Origin: Alkalibaculum bacchi
Lineage (GTDB): Bacteria > Bacillota > Clostridia > Eubacteriales > Alkalibacteraceae
DNA length: 50,245 bases
Assembly (NCBI RefSeq): GCF_937875145.1
Contig: NZ_CALNCS010000027.1
Coordinates: 1-50,245 of the forward strand
Direction of reading: 5' to 3'
Shown here: piece by piece, positions 7,292 through 14,808 of the stretch
How the letters are laid out: every line of letters begins with the position of its first letter
How positions within the stretch are numbered: position 1 is the first letter of the stretch
Program-made: the position numbers and the translations under genes
The notes under the pieces: generated by a model
Told to the model about the DNA's origin: nothing
The model's input: the letters and a program-made list of their open reading frames with translations, nothing else
Databases searched by the model: none

Positions 7292-8097
7292 TGATCGTTA
7301 AAGATTTGGATTTTGATTATAAGTGCTCTAGCCCGATTTTAAAAGATATCGCTTTTGAAGCACGTCCTAGTGAATGCCTTGGCATACTAGGTAATAATGG
7401 GGCAGGAAAGAGTACTTTGCTTAAATGTCTTAATCGTATTTTATCTCCACAAAAAGGAATTGTTTATATCGACGATAACAGTATTTTAGATATGTCTTTA
7501 AATAAAGTGGCTCAAAATATGGCTTTTGTCGCTCAAAGAACACAAAGCAGTCGATTGACTGTGTACGATATGGTAATGCTTGGTCGAAAACCTTATATTA
7601 AATGGGGGGCTAAAACAGAGGATGAAGGTATTGTAGAAGCTGCCCTTGATAAATTAAATCTTAGGGATATGGCTGCAAAATTTGTAGATGAACTTAGTGG
7701 TGGCGAGCAACAAAAGGTCATGATAGCAAGAGCCCTTGCCCAAGAACCAAAGGTTTTACTCCTTGATGAACCGACGAGTAATTTAGACTTGTGCAATCAA
7801 TATGAAGTAATGAGGCTGATTAAACAAGTATGTATAGATAGTGAAATTGCTGTTATAATTGTTATCCATGATTTAAATCTAGCCCTAAGGTACTGTGATA
7901 AGTTTGTACTTCTAAAGGATAGACAGATTTATAATTATGGAGATAAGAGTATCATTACAGCTAAAAGCATTGAACACGTTTATGGAATAGCAGTAAAGAT
8001 TCACACTATTGATAATGTAGATGTGGTCATTCCTCAAGAGAAAAAAGTGCTTGAACAAGATAGTTTTCAAGATAAAAAGAATCTTGTAAACTTCTGA
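7288..8097 (+). CDS. FecE/FhuC-family ABC ATPase (cassette 3, intact)
   Basis: ATPase of the intact metal-chelate importer, 269 residues. Walker A GNNGAGKST is at 35-43, signature LSGGEQQ at 136-142, Walker B VLLLDEPTSNLD from 156 and the switch-His region VIHDLNLALRYC after about 190. The start overlaps the permease stop (ATGA), with AAAGGGGG upstream. It carries a C-terminal tail of about 20 Lys- and Glu-rich residues that the cassette 1 copy lacks. It may be able to energise the orphan permease of cassette 1, since the coupling motifs are alike. Confidence 0.92.
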   Translation: MMIVKDLDFDYKCSSPILKDIAFEARPSECLGILGNNGAGKSTLLKCLNRILSPQKGIVYIDDNSILDMSLNKVAQNMAFVAQRTQSSRLTVYDMVMLGRKPYIKWGAKTEDEGIVEAALDKLNLRDMAAKFVDELSGGEQQKVMIARALAQEPKVLLLDEPTSNLDLCNQYEVMRLIKQVCIDSEIAVIIVIHDLNLALRYCDKFVLLKDRQIYNYGDKSIITAKSIEHVYGIAVKIHTIDNVDVVIPQEKKVLEQDSFQDKKNLVNF

Positions 8098-8180
8098 ATG
8101 ATTGTTAATACAAAAATGTAATTCAGGATTTAAGTGGTAAAAGTACATTGCTTCATGGTGACAGATTGTTGAATGTTGGA

Positions 8181-8209
8181 TTGATTTTATAAATTAATCA
8201 AGATATAAT
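8181..8209 (+). promoter_or_regulatory. Putative promoter of the FmdE gene
   Basis: TTGATT at 8181-8186 and a perfect TATAAT at 8204-8209 are separated by 17 bases. Transcription would start near 8216, giving a leader of about 105 bases that contains the conserved hairpin at 8253. The arrangement mirrors that at 4139-4290. Confidence 0.6.
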
Positions 8210-8252
8210 GGGTAAATATAGCAATATAAATACGTTTAAAAAAGTTTCATTC

Positions 8253-8304
8253 GCTCACGAAGGGTTATTAGCATAAGCGGTAATTTTTGTGAGCTTTTAT
8301 TTAT
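8253..8304 (+). promoter_or_regulatory. Conserved terminator-like leader hairpin, copy B
   Basis: Second copy of the element at 4220. Outer stem GCTCAC (8253-8258) pairs with GTGAGC (8289-8294); compared with copy A the pair C-G has become T-A, a compensatory change. GAAGGG (8259-8264) again faces a T run, the apical hairpin differs in sequence, and CTTTTATTTAT follows. The ribosome site GAGGAGG at 8307-8313 serves the ATG at 8321. Sequence identity extends on both sides of the hairpin. Confidence 0.6.
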
Positions 8305-8320
8305 GCGAGGAGGAATATAA

Positions 8321-8848
8321 ATGAATAAAGAACTATGGGAAAAATGTGTTGATTTTCATGGGCATGAATGCGGAGGTCTTGCTATTGGATTTAAGGCAGC
8401 CTTAGGAGCAATAGAAGAGTTGGGATTAAACTTTTCTCAAGATGAAGAGCTTCTATGTATCACTGAAAACGATGCCTGTGGGGTAGATGCCGTTCAGGTA
8501 ATTACAGGATGTACTATGGGCAAAGGAAATCTTATATACAAGGCAACTGGGAAAATGGCATTTACTTTCTTAAATCGAAAGGAGAACAAAAGCGTTCGAT
8601 TAATACTTAATCCATTTCATAAAGATATGGATCAAAAACAAAGAAGAGAATTTTTACTGCTCGCTAATTATAGAGATGTATTTAAAATTACATATCCAAA
8701 AATACAAGTACCTGAAAAGGCTCGTGGTTTTCAAACAATTATATGTGATAAATGCCAAGAAGGGGCTGCAGACCATAAAATTCGAATGATGAATGGGCAA
8801 AAGCTTTGTTTAGACTGCTTTGAACCCTATACAAGAGGTTGGGATTAG
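8321..8848 (+). CDS. FmdE-domain protein with C-terminal zinc ribbon
   Basis: The N-terminal two thirds match the FmdE family, named after a subunit of the molybdenum formylmethanofuran dehydrogenase of methanogens but common as a stand-alone protein in anaerobes. Key residues are FHGHECGGLAIGFKAA near residues 13-28, ENDACGVDAVQ and TGCTMGKGNL. The C-terminus has CDKC and CLDC pairs, a likely zinc ribbon. The 175-residue length is normal. A bacterial role is not established; a link to Mo/W or another metal is suggested by the family name and by sharing a leader element with the metal-chelate importer operon. Confidence 0.85.
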   Translation: MNKELWEKCVDFHGHECGGLAIGFKAALGAIEELGLNFSQDEELLCITENDACGVDAVQVITGCTMGKGNLIYKATGKMAFTFLNRKENKSVRLILNPFHKDMDQKQRREFLLLANYRDVFKITYPKIQVPEKARGFQTIICDKCQEGAADHKIRMMNGQKLCLDCFEPYTRGWD

Positions 8849-8914
8849 AGATGGATATCTGTGATATATTTCTTGTTAAGTAAAATATTCTAAATATATC
8901 ACCACAAATTAAAA

Positions 8915-8946
8915 GGGGAAGAACTCAAATTTTGAAGTTCTTCCCC
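8915..8946. terminator. Strong hairpin after the FmdE gene
   Basis: GGGGAAGAACT pairs perfectly with AGTTCTTCCCC around a 10-base loop, preceded by A residues. The T tract after it is poor (ATAAGGTTTTAT), so termination may be weak. The rest of 8849-9075 shows no gene. Confidence 0.6.
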
Positions 8947-9075
8947 ATAAGGTTTTATAGAGTTATTTAATATAACACATTAATTCGTAAAGCATTAAAA
9001 ATAAAGTGATATGGGTCAAGCTAAAGCAGTGCTTAAACGTAGCTAAGAGCAGATTATAAGTAGATGGGGGAAGTT

Positions 9076-9930
9076 ATGATAAAAATAAATAAAAGGATAT
9101 ATGGATTTGTGATTGCTTTAATTGTAATCTTTATCATATACGCCCTATGGCAAAACAACTATGTCAGGGTGACAAAATACGAGTACAAGAATGCTAAAAT
9201 ACCAGAAGGTTTTAATGGTTATAGAATTCTTCAAATATCTGACTTACATAATAAAAACTTTCATGGGTTATTAGATAAATTAGTTGAAGAGAGTAATCCT
9301 GATATTATTGTAATCACCGGTGATTTAATTGATAGAAGAAATACCAATATTAAAACAGCTACAGAACTAGTTAAACGATTATCTATTATGGTACCTACCT
9401 ATTATGCTACGGGAAATCACGAGCAATTATCAGATAAGTATAACGAGCTAATGAAAGAAATGAAAAAGCTAGATGTTCATTTTCTTGATAATTCTTATAC
9501 AACATTATCCAATAAAGGAGACGAAGTAGGTTTAATGGGGGTAGCGGATCCTGCTATAGTTCAAAGTGAAAGTACTTATCTTTGGAATGATAATCAAAAA
9601 TATATGATAGAGAGTATTAAAAAATTATACAAAAATGTTAAAACAGATTTTAATATTTTGCTTTCTCATAGACCTGAACTATTTAATGTATATAAAGATT
9701 CCGGGGTAGATCTTGTTCTTAGTGGTCATGCGCACGGTGGTCAAGTTATACTTCCACTTATAGGTGCTTTAGTAGCTCCAAACCAAGGTTTTATTCCAAA
9801 GTATACAGAAGGGATATATAGTAAAAACTCAACTTCAATGGTCGTAAGTAGAGGTCTAGGCAATAGCATAATTCCAATACGAATTAATAATCCACCCGAA
9901 CTAGTCTTGATCACTTTAAAAAGGGAATAA
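9076..9930 (+). CDS. Membrane-anchored metallophosphoesterase (YkuE/YaeI-like)
   Basis: Calcineurin-like phosphoesterase with an N-terminal membrane anchor (a hydrophobic segment of about 18 residues close after the start). Metal-binding motifs in order are ISDLHN, ITGDLIDRR, TGNHE, LSHRPE and SGHAHGGQ, the full di-metal set. Family members act at the outer face of the membrane, and some have been linked to lipid headgroup hydrolysis. I prefer the ATG at 9076 because GGGGGAAG lies just before it; an in-frame ATG at 9064 has no ribosome site. It seems to be a single-gene unit. Confidence 0.85.
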   Translation: MIKINKRIYGFVIALIVIFIIYALWQNNYVRVTKYEYKNAKIPEGFNGYRILQISDLHNKNFHGLLDKLVEESNPDIIVITGDLIDRRNTNIKTATELVKRLSIMVPTYYATGNHEQLSDKYNELMKEMKKLDVHFLDNSYTTLSNKGDEVGLMGVADPAIVQSESTYLWNDNQKYMIESIKKLYKNVKTDFNILLSHRPELFNVYKDSGVDLVLSGHAHGGQVILPLIGALVAPNQGFIPKYTEGIYSKNSTSMVVSRGLGNSIIPIRINNPPELVLITLKRE

Positions 9931-10003
9931 ATTAAATATCTTCTTAATCATCCAAACAATTGTTTAATTATCTTTTAACTATTGTTAGACTGGGGTACTT
10001 TCC

Positions 10004-10033
10004 TTGTACAAGTTCTTTTTTATATGTTATAAT
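10004..10033 (+). promoter_or_regulatory. Promoter before structured repeat copy 1
   Basis: TTGTAC at 10004-10009 and perfect TATAAT at 10028-10033 are 18 bases apart. The predicted start, near 10040, coincides with the first bases of the structured repeat, so the repeat would form the 5' end of the transcript. It is the only obvious promoter ahead of the HlyD-like/ylmE/sepF genes. Confidence 0.55.
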
Positions 10034-10042
10034 GTTCGAAAA

Positions 10043-10155
10043 GCAGATTGGCTCGCAGAAATCAAAACATTTTCCGTGCTTGCACGAGAAAATGAATTGA
10101 TTTCTATGAGCAAGTGCCAAACGACTGAGACTGCAAAGCAGTCGAGGCAATCTGT
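10043..10155 (+). repeat. Dispersed structured repeat, copy 1 (candidate RNA)
   Basis: First of three copies of a roughly 112-bp element. The ends GCAGATTG and CAATCTGT pair (P1). GCTC/GAGC and AAATCAA/TTGATTT with an apical CATTTTC/GAAAATG plus CGTG/CACG hairpin form P2. GACTGC/GCAGTC around AAA forms P3. Compared with copies 2 and 3 the stem bases change in matched pairs. A promoter lies immediately upstream. It could be a small RNA, a leader element or a mobile palindromic repeat that is transcribed. Confidence 0.75.
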
Positions 10156-10189
10156 GCAGATTGGCTCGCAGAAATCAAAACATTTTTTG
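10156..10189 (+). repeat. Truncated tandem unit of the structured repeat
   Basis: These 34 bases repeat the first 34 bases of copy 1 almost exactly (from GCAGATTGGCTCG to the T run), head to tail and directly after its end. They could pair with the 3' half of P2 in place of the first unit, or simply be a remnant of a tandem array. Confidence 0.7.
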
Positions 10190-10226
10190 TAAAAAGTTAC
10201 ATTTTCCTTATAGAACAGGTGAAATT

Positions 10227-11507
10227 ATGTCGAATAAAAAGAAAAAATCTCAAAACACGGTTTGGATGGGATTGGCTATTGTGACCATAGTGATTTTATT
10301 ATGGGTCAATCACAATAGCAAAAAAGTTGAGTTACTATATGCAAGACAATATTCTGAATCCTATGAAACTCAGGCTCTCGTTATACGAAACGAAGAAGTG
10401 GCTCATTTAGATCAACAGATTGATTTTGAAGTTAAAGAGGGTCAAAGGGTGGGCCTAAATCAAACGCTCTCTAATTCTAGTAGTATTTCCTTTAGTGATT
10501 ACTTTAATAGGGAAATCGACATCATTAATTGGCTTATAGATAATAAAGCCTATCAAAAGGAGAATTTATTTTCTAACGATATTGAAAAGATTGACAAAGA
10601 GATTGAAAAGCTTAATAGTGATATCAAATGGGCAGAGAATTTTGGTAATGAGAAGAAGCTAAAAGTATTGAATTCAGAAAAAGACCAATTAACCAAGAAA
10701 AAAAGCTATATATTAAAGTCCTTTCAATACCTAGGAGCTGATGAAGAAAGCCTCCTTGAACTAAAAAAAGAGTATAGTTCTCAAAACGATACCACAGGGT
10801 CAAAAATTACAGCTAAAAAATTAAATATCAGCTTCCCAGGGTATATTTATTTTCAATCTGATGGCTATGAAAGTTTATTAAATGCAAATATCTTGCAGTA
10901 TTTGACACCTGAATACATAAGAGAATTAGAGAATTATAATGGCAACGATGATTCTAATTATAAACAAACTGTCAAAATAATAGACGATACGTATATGTAT
11001 CTCTCTATTATATTGCCTAAAGAAGTATTTTTAAGACAAGAAGAACAAGTGTTAAAAGTAAAAGAACAAATCATGGAGTCTATTAAGACTAAAGATCTGA
11101 ATACATATTATCATCATTTAAACAATCAGTTTGGAGATTTAAGAGCTATGCCTATGATTTCTTTTCACTATAATGAAGATAACTATAAAGGGCATGCCAT
11201 CGATATCGTAGAATATGGACAAGAAAAGCTGCTCTTAATTCAATTAAAAGAGCAGCTTCCACCTGACTTTTATACTCAGAGGCAAGTAGATATTGATCTT
11301 GTGACTTATTCTGACACGGGATATATTATCCCTAAAAAGTCTATTGTTCAAAAAGATGGGAAAGATAATATTATTATTATGAGTAAGGGGTCTTTAAAAG
11401 AATATATAGAGGTTAAAATCAATCGTAAAAAAGGTAAAGACGTATTTTTAGACAAAACAGACAATAAAGACATCAAGGAAGGCGCAACATTAATCATAAA
11501 TCCGTAG
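10227..11507 (+). CDS. HlyD-like membrane protein with periplasmic-type adaptor fold
   Basis: A 426-residue protein. After a Lys-rich start a single membrane segment (about residues 13-30) is followed by a long extracytoplasmic part with a charged helical section in the middle (about 110-190), then a beta-rich region. The layout, helix hairpin between beta segments after one N-terminal helix, resembles HlyD-type adaptor proteins often found just upstream of ylmE/sepF in clostridia. I chose the ATG at 10227 because AGGTGAAA precedes it; the frame is open back to 10161 only through the repeat. Function is unknown, possibly envelope or division related given its neighbours. Confidence 0.65.
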   Translation: MSNKKKKSQNTVWMGLAIVTIVILLWVNHNSKKVELLYARQYSESYETQALVIRNEEVAHLDQQIDFEVKEGQRVGLNQTLSNSSSISFSDYFNREIDIINWLIDNKAYQKENLFSNDIEKIDKEIEKLNSDIKWAENFGNEKKLKVLNSEKDQLTKKKSYILKSFQYLGADEESLLELKKEYSSQNDTTGSKITAKKLNISFPGYIYFQSDGYESLLNANILQYLTPEYIRELENYNGNDDSNYKQTVKIIDDTYMYLSIILPKEVFLRQEEQVLKVKEQIMESIKTKDLNTYYHHLNNQFGDLRAMPMISFHYNEDNYKGHAIDIVEYGQEKLLLIQLKEQLPPDFYTQRQVDIDLVTYSDTGYIIPKKSIVQKDGKDNIIIMSKGSLKEYIEVKINRKKGKDVFLDKTDNKDIKEGATLIINP

Positions 11508-11516
11508 GTGAAGAAA

Positions 11517-12170
11517 ATGAATATAGAAAAAAATTTAGATCGAATTTTGAAAGAAATACCTCAAAATGTAACACTAGTAGCGGTTACAAAGCATAGAAGT
11601 ATAGAGGAAATTCAAAGAGTTGTAGACTATGGGATAAAGGACTTAGGTGAAAATCGAGTTCAAGAACTACTGGATAAATACGACAAGATTAAAGGAGATA
11701 TTAGGTGGCATTTAATTGGACATCTACAGACCAATAAAGTAAAGTACATTATAGATAAAGTAGATTTAATTCACTCGGTAGATTCTGTAAAGCTAGCTAA
11801 AGAAATCAATACTCAAGCAAAAAAACATGAACTAATCATGAGAATCTTAATTCAGGTAAATGTATCGATGGAAGATAGCAAGTTTGGCATAGCGGTAGAA
11901 GAAGTAGAATCTTTTCTTCAGAAAATCTCCCATGAAAGCAATATCTCTGTTGCAGGCTTTATGACGATGGCACCTTTTACTGAAAATATTGAAGAAACTC
12001 GTCACATTTTTAGAAAAATGCGCGAAATATATGATAAAATAAAAGATAATCAAGATGCATTTAAAAATGTGAATATTGAGACTTTGTCTATGGGGATGAC
12101 AAATGATTGTCCGGTTGCAATAGAAGAAGGTTCTAACCTAGTTAGAATAGGACGAGGTATTTTTGTATAA
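11517..12170 (+). CDS. ylmE: YggS/YlmE-family PLP homeostasis protein
   Basis: PLP-binding protein of the YggS/PROSC family, which keeps free pyridoxal phosphate and branched-chain amino acid pools in balance and has no known enzymatic activity. Visible are the lysine region LVAVTKHRS that carries PLP, LGENRVQELLDK, WHLIGHLQTNKVKY, HSVDSVKLA, VNVSMEDSKFG, LSMGMTNDCPVAI and the C-terminal VRIGRGIF. At 217 residues the length is normal. AGGTG at 11506-11510 overlaps the upstream stop and points to the ATG at 11517 rather than the GTG at 11508. It opens the sepF cluster. Confidence 0.93.
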   Translation: MNIEKNLDRILKEIPQNVTLVAVTKHRSIEEIQRVVDYGIKDLGENRVQELLDKYDKIKGDIRWHLIGHLQTNKVKYIIDKVDLIHSVDSVKLAKEINTQAKKHELIMRILIQVNVSMEDSKFGIAVEEVESFLQKISHESNISVAGFMTMAPFTENIEETRHIFRKMREIYDKIKDNQDAFKNVNIETLSMGMTNDCPVAIEEGSNLVRIGRGIFV

Positions 12171-12191
12171 TATAAGAGGAGGCTACATATT

Positions 12192-12662
12192 ATGGCTAAG
12201 GATTCTTGGGGAAAAGTAAAAAATCTTTTAGGTTTAGAAATAGAAGATGAATACGAAGATGATGAATTTGAAGAAGAATACGAAGAGGAAGAAGTAGAGG
12301 AGAGACCAGTTTATAAATCAAAAGCAAAGAAGGATAAGGGGATTGCCATGACGACTGCCACAACTGCAGAAAAAAATTCAAAAGTGTTAGTAGTAGAACC
12401 TGTACTTTTCAATGATGCACCTGTCATTTGTGACAACTTAAAAAGGAATAAAACAATAGTTGCTAATCTAGAAAAGGCAGACTTTGAAGAAGGTAGAAAG
12501 ATTTTTGACTTTTTAAATGGGGCAGTTTACGCATTAGATGGTACCATACAAAAAATCAGTGAAAACGTATTTATTCTTGCACCGAACACGGTTGATGTTA
12601 TTGCTGAGAATATTGATTCTTCTGCGACGAGCGATTTGTTAAACTGGAAATTTGATAAGTAG
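12192..12662 (+). CDS. sepF: Cell division protein SepF
   Basis: SepF forms rings that bundle FtsZ and tethers it to the membrane in Gram-positive bacteria. The 156-residue protein has an N-terminal amphipathic start (MAKDSWGKVKNLLGL) that binds the membrane, a very acidic linker of Asp and Glu (about residues 17-38), and the C-terminal DUF552 core with VEPVLFNDAPVICDNLK, DFLNGAVYALDG and VFILAPN. Preceded by AGAGGAGG. It lies between ylmE and ylmG in the usual order. Confidence 0.95.
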   Translation: MAKDSWGKVKNLLGLEIEDEYEDDEFEEEYEEEEVEERPVYKSKAKKDKGIAMTTATTAEKNSKVLVVEPVLFNDAPVICDNLKRNKTIVANLEKADFEEGRKIFDFLNGAVYALDGTIQKISENVFILAPNTVDVIAENIDSSATSDLLNWKFDK

Positions 12663-12672
12663 GAGTGTTTAA

Positions 12673-12942
12673 ATGTATTATACATTGTTACGGGCAGGAA
12701 GTGTCCTGTTTCAATTAATATCTTTATTAATATTTGTAAATGTGATATTTAGTTGGATTCGGCCTAACAGAGATAATCCTATTGTTCAGATTATATACAG
12801 TATGACAGAACCTATTTTAGAGCCTTTAAGAAAAATTACCCTTTTTGGCCCTATGGACTTCTCACCGTTATTAGCCATAATACTCATTGACTTTATCGTG
12901 GAACCGGTTTATCGCTTGATACTGGGGATGATTTTTCTATGA
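12673..12942 (+). CDS. ylmG: YggT-family membrane protein YlmG
   Basis: An 89-residue integral membrane protein with two hydrophobic helices (about residues 10-28 and 62-83) and the family motifs FSWIRP and a Pro-rich MTEPILEPLRKI between them. YggT/YlmG proteins are found beside sepF and affect cell division or nucleoid placement in some bacteria. The start follows AGGAG. It overlaps ylmH by 4 bases (ATGA). Confidence 0.92.
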   Translation: MYYTLLRAGSVLFQLISLLIFVNVIFSWIRPNRDNPIVQIIYSMTEPILEPLRKITLFGPMDFSPLLAIILIDFIVEPVYRLILGMIFL

Positions 12943-13682
12943 GCCAAAAGTATAATAACACAGATATTATGGTAAAAAAGATAAGTTATCAGGCAAAAAG
13001 ATTATCTGATGGCTTAGCTTTTTTTGATTTTTGTGATCCTTCTCAGCAGGGACGTATCGAAGGGGAATTAAAACACGAGCCTATAGATTTTTCTTTTTTT
13101 GGAGGGCATGAATTTTGCGAGCGAAAGATGTTATGCTTGCTTGCAGAAGAGATAGGGGGAGAAATACCTTGGCCGATAGCTTTATGTAAATGTGAAGTGG
13201 ATTTTGAAGTTCACCACAGAATGGTTTTAGGCGCGGTGATGAGTTTAGGTATTGCCAGGGAAATTATTGGGGATATTATTATTGATGAAAAGTGTATTCA
13301 AATAGTAGTTAAGGAGCATATTGCAGAGTTTATTGCTGTAAATTTTGATAGATTGAGTAATCGCAAGATACAATTTGAAGTGCTCCCTATAAGTCAAATA
13401 GAAGTAAAAGAACCAGAGTTTGAATTTGGCAATATAAGTATCGCTTCCTTTCGCTTAGACGCGATTATCAGTAGTGCTTGTGGGATTTCTAGAGAAGCTG
13501 CCACAGATCTGATAAAAGGTGGCAGGGTAAAGATTAATCATGAAGAGAAGACAAAATCTTCTCAAATAGCTAAGATTGGTGATTTATTTTCCGTAAAAGG
13601 AAAAGGTCGATTTATTTTAGAGGAGTTTACTGGTACCACAAAAAAAGGAAGAAATAAAATAGTCATAAAAAAATATGTGTGA
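12939..13682 (+). CDS. ylmH: S4-domain RNA-binding protein YlmH
   Basis: A 247-residue protein with the YlmH N-terminal domain (FFGGHEFCERKML, HHRMVLGAVMSLGI) and a C-terminal S4 RNA-binding domain (RLDAIISSACGISREAA followed by LIKGGRVKINHE). YlmH homologues act on stalled or split ribosomal subunits and complement ribosome rescue. Here divIVA, which often follows ylmH, is absent and rluD comes next after 6 bases. Confidence 0.92.
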   Translation: MSQKYNNTDIMVKKISYQAKRLSDGLAFFDFCDPSQQGRIEGELKHEPIDFSFFGGHEFCERKMLCLLAEEIGGEIPWPIALCKCEVDFEVHHRMVLGAVMSLGIAREIIGDIIIDEKCIQIVVKEHIAEFIAVNFDRLSNRKIQFEVLPISQIEVKEPEFEFGNISIASFRLDAIISSACGISREAATDLIKGGRVKINHEEKTKSSQIAKIGDLFSVKGKGRFILEEFTGTTKKGRNKIVIKKYV

Positions 13683-13688
13683 GGTATT

Positions 13689-14618
13689 ATGGAAGAGAAA
13701 ATTGAGTTAATTGTAGAAGAATCAGATGAAGGTATGCGAATCGATCAGTATATAAGTGATAATATTTCACAACTATCGAGAACCTATATCAAAAAGCTAA
13801 TAGACGACAGTAAAATTACGGTTAATGGCAAAGAAGTAAAAGCTAGTTATAAGCTGCAGGGAAAAGATGAGGTCTTAATAAATCTTCCAGAGCCAGAGTT
13901 ATTAGAAATCGAACCACAAAACATTCCTATTGATATTGTATATGAGGATAATCATGTCCTGGTTGTGAACAAACCTCAAGGTATGGTCGTTCACCCTGCT
14001 CCAGGTAATTACAAAGATACCCTTGTTAATGCTCTGCTTTACCATATTGATAAGCTTTCTGATATCAATGGGGTCCTTCGTCCAGGAATTGTACACCGAA
14101 TAGATAAAGACACATCAGGCCTTTTGGTCGTAGCCAAAAGTGATTTGGCTCATAAATCTTTGAGTGTACAACTTAAGGAACACACTATTACGCGAAAATA
14201 CACCGCATTAGTAGAGGGAATTATTCAAGAGGAAACAGGTATTGTAGACGCACCTATAGGAAGGCATATAAAAGACCGAAAAAAAATGACCGTTACAGAT
14301 CGAAATGCGAAAGATGCTAAAACCCATTTTAAGGTATTAAAACGATTTAGCAAGTATACACTTATAGAATGTAAGCTAGAGACAGGTAGAACCCATCAAA
14401 TAAGAGTTCATATGAGCTATATTGGCCATCCAGTTGTAGGAGATCTTACTTACGGTTTAAAGAGACAAAAACTCTACTCAAAAGGTCAGCTCCTCCACGC
14501 CTCCACCATAGGCTTTACCCACCCAGAGACAGGAGAGTATGTGGAATTTAGCTGCCCTATACCTGAGTACTTTGAGAAGGTGTTGCAGGAGCTAGGCGGT
14601 AACAGTTCTACGTTCTAA
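13689..14618 (+). CDS. rluD: RluD-family 23S rRNA pseudouridine synthase
   Basis: Converts uridines to pseudouridine in large-subunit rRNA. It has an N-terminal S4 domain (RIDQYISDNISQLSRTYIKK) and the catalytic domain with VVNKPQGMVVHPAPGN and the motif HRIDKDTSGLLVVAK, whose Asp is the catalytic nucleophile. LETGRTHQIRVHM closes the active site. The 309-residue length fits. RluD and close paralogues are not easily separated by eye, so the exact target position is uncertain. In many relatives lspA directly precedes this gene; it does not here. Confidence 0.9.
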   Translation: MEEKIELIVEESDEGMRIDQYISDNISQLSRTYIKKLIDDSKITVNGKEVKASYKLQGKDEVLINLPEPELLEIEPQNIPIDIVYEDNHVLVVNKPQGMVVHPAPGNYKDTLVNALLYHIDKLSDINGVLRPGIVHRIDKDTSGLLVVAKSDLAHKSLSVQLKEHTITRKYTALVEGIIQEETGIVDAPIGRHIKDRKKMTVTDRNAKDAKTHFKVLKRFSKYTLIECKLETGRTHQIRVHMSYIGHPVVGDLTYGLKRQKLYSKGQLLHASTIGFTHPETGEYVEFSCPIPEYFEKVLQELGGNSSTF

Positions 14619-14808
14619 GTTCTACGTTATATAGCAGAAAGTTGGAAGGTTGGAAGGGAAAACCCTTCAATGAACAATGAACAACGAACAATAAAAATTG
14701 AACAGTGCAAATATGCGTGTTTTATTACTCTTCTAAATTGTTTGTTTTTCATTGTTCCAAGTTCATTGTTCACTGCGACGTAAGTCGCATATTTGACCAC
14801 CTTACCAC
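14619..14808. repeat. Intergenic degenerate word-like repeats
   Basis: Between the convergent rluD and rqcH genes are decayed short tandem words: TTCTACGTT twice, GTTGGAAG twice, GAACAATGA/GAACAACGA/GAACAATA in a row, and inverted copies CATTGTTC/TTCATTGTTC further on. The GAACAATGA block and the later TCATTGTTC block can pair to form a large hairpin. GACCACCTTACCACCT at 14795-14810 runs into the rqcH stop codon and recurs at 23830. No gene is visible. Confidence 0.6.

Noticed and set aside
8118..8190. Short frame reading SGKSTLL in the gap before the FmdE gene
   Set aside because: It looks like a P-loop relic, but only about eight residues match and the rest fits no family; chance cannot be excluded.
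10004..10192. Open frame of 62 codons across structured repeat copy 1
   Set aside because: It merely reads through the repeat; no ribosome site, no family resemblance, and the base changes between copies preserve pairing rather than codons.
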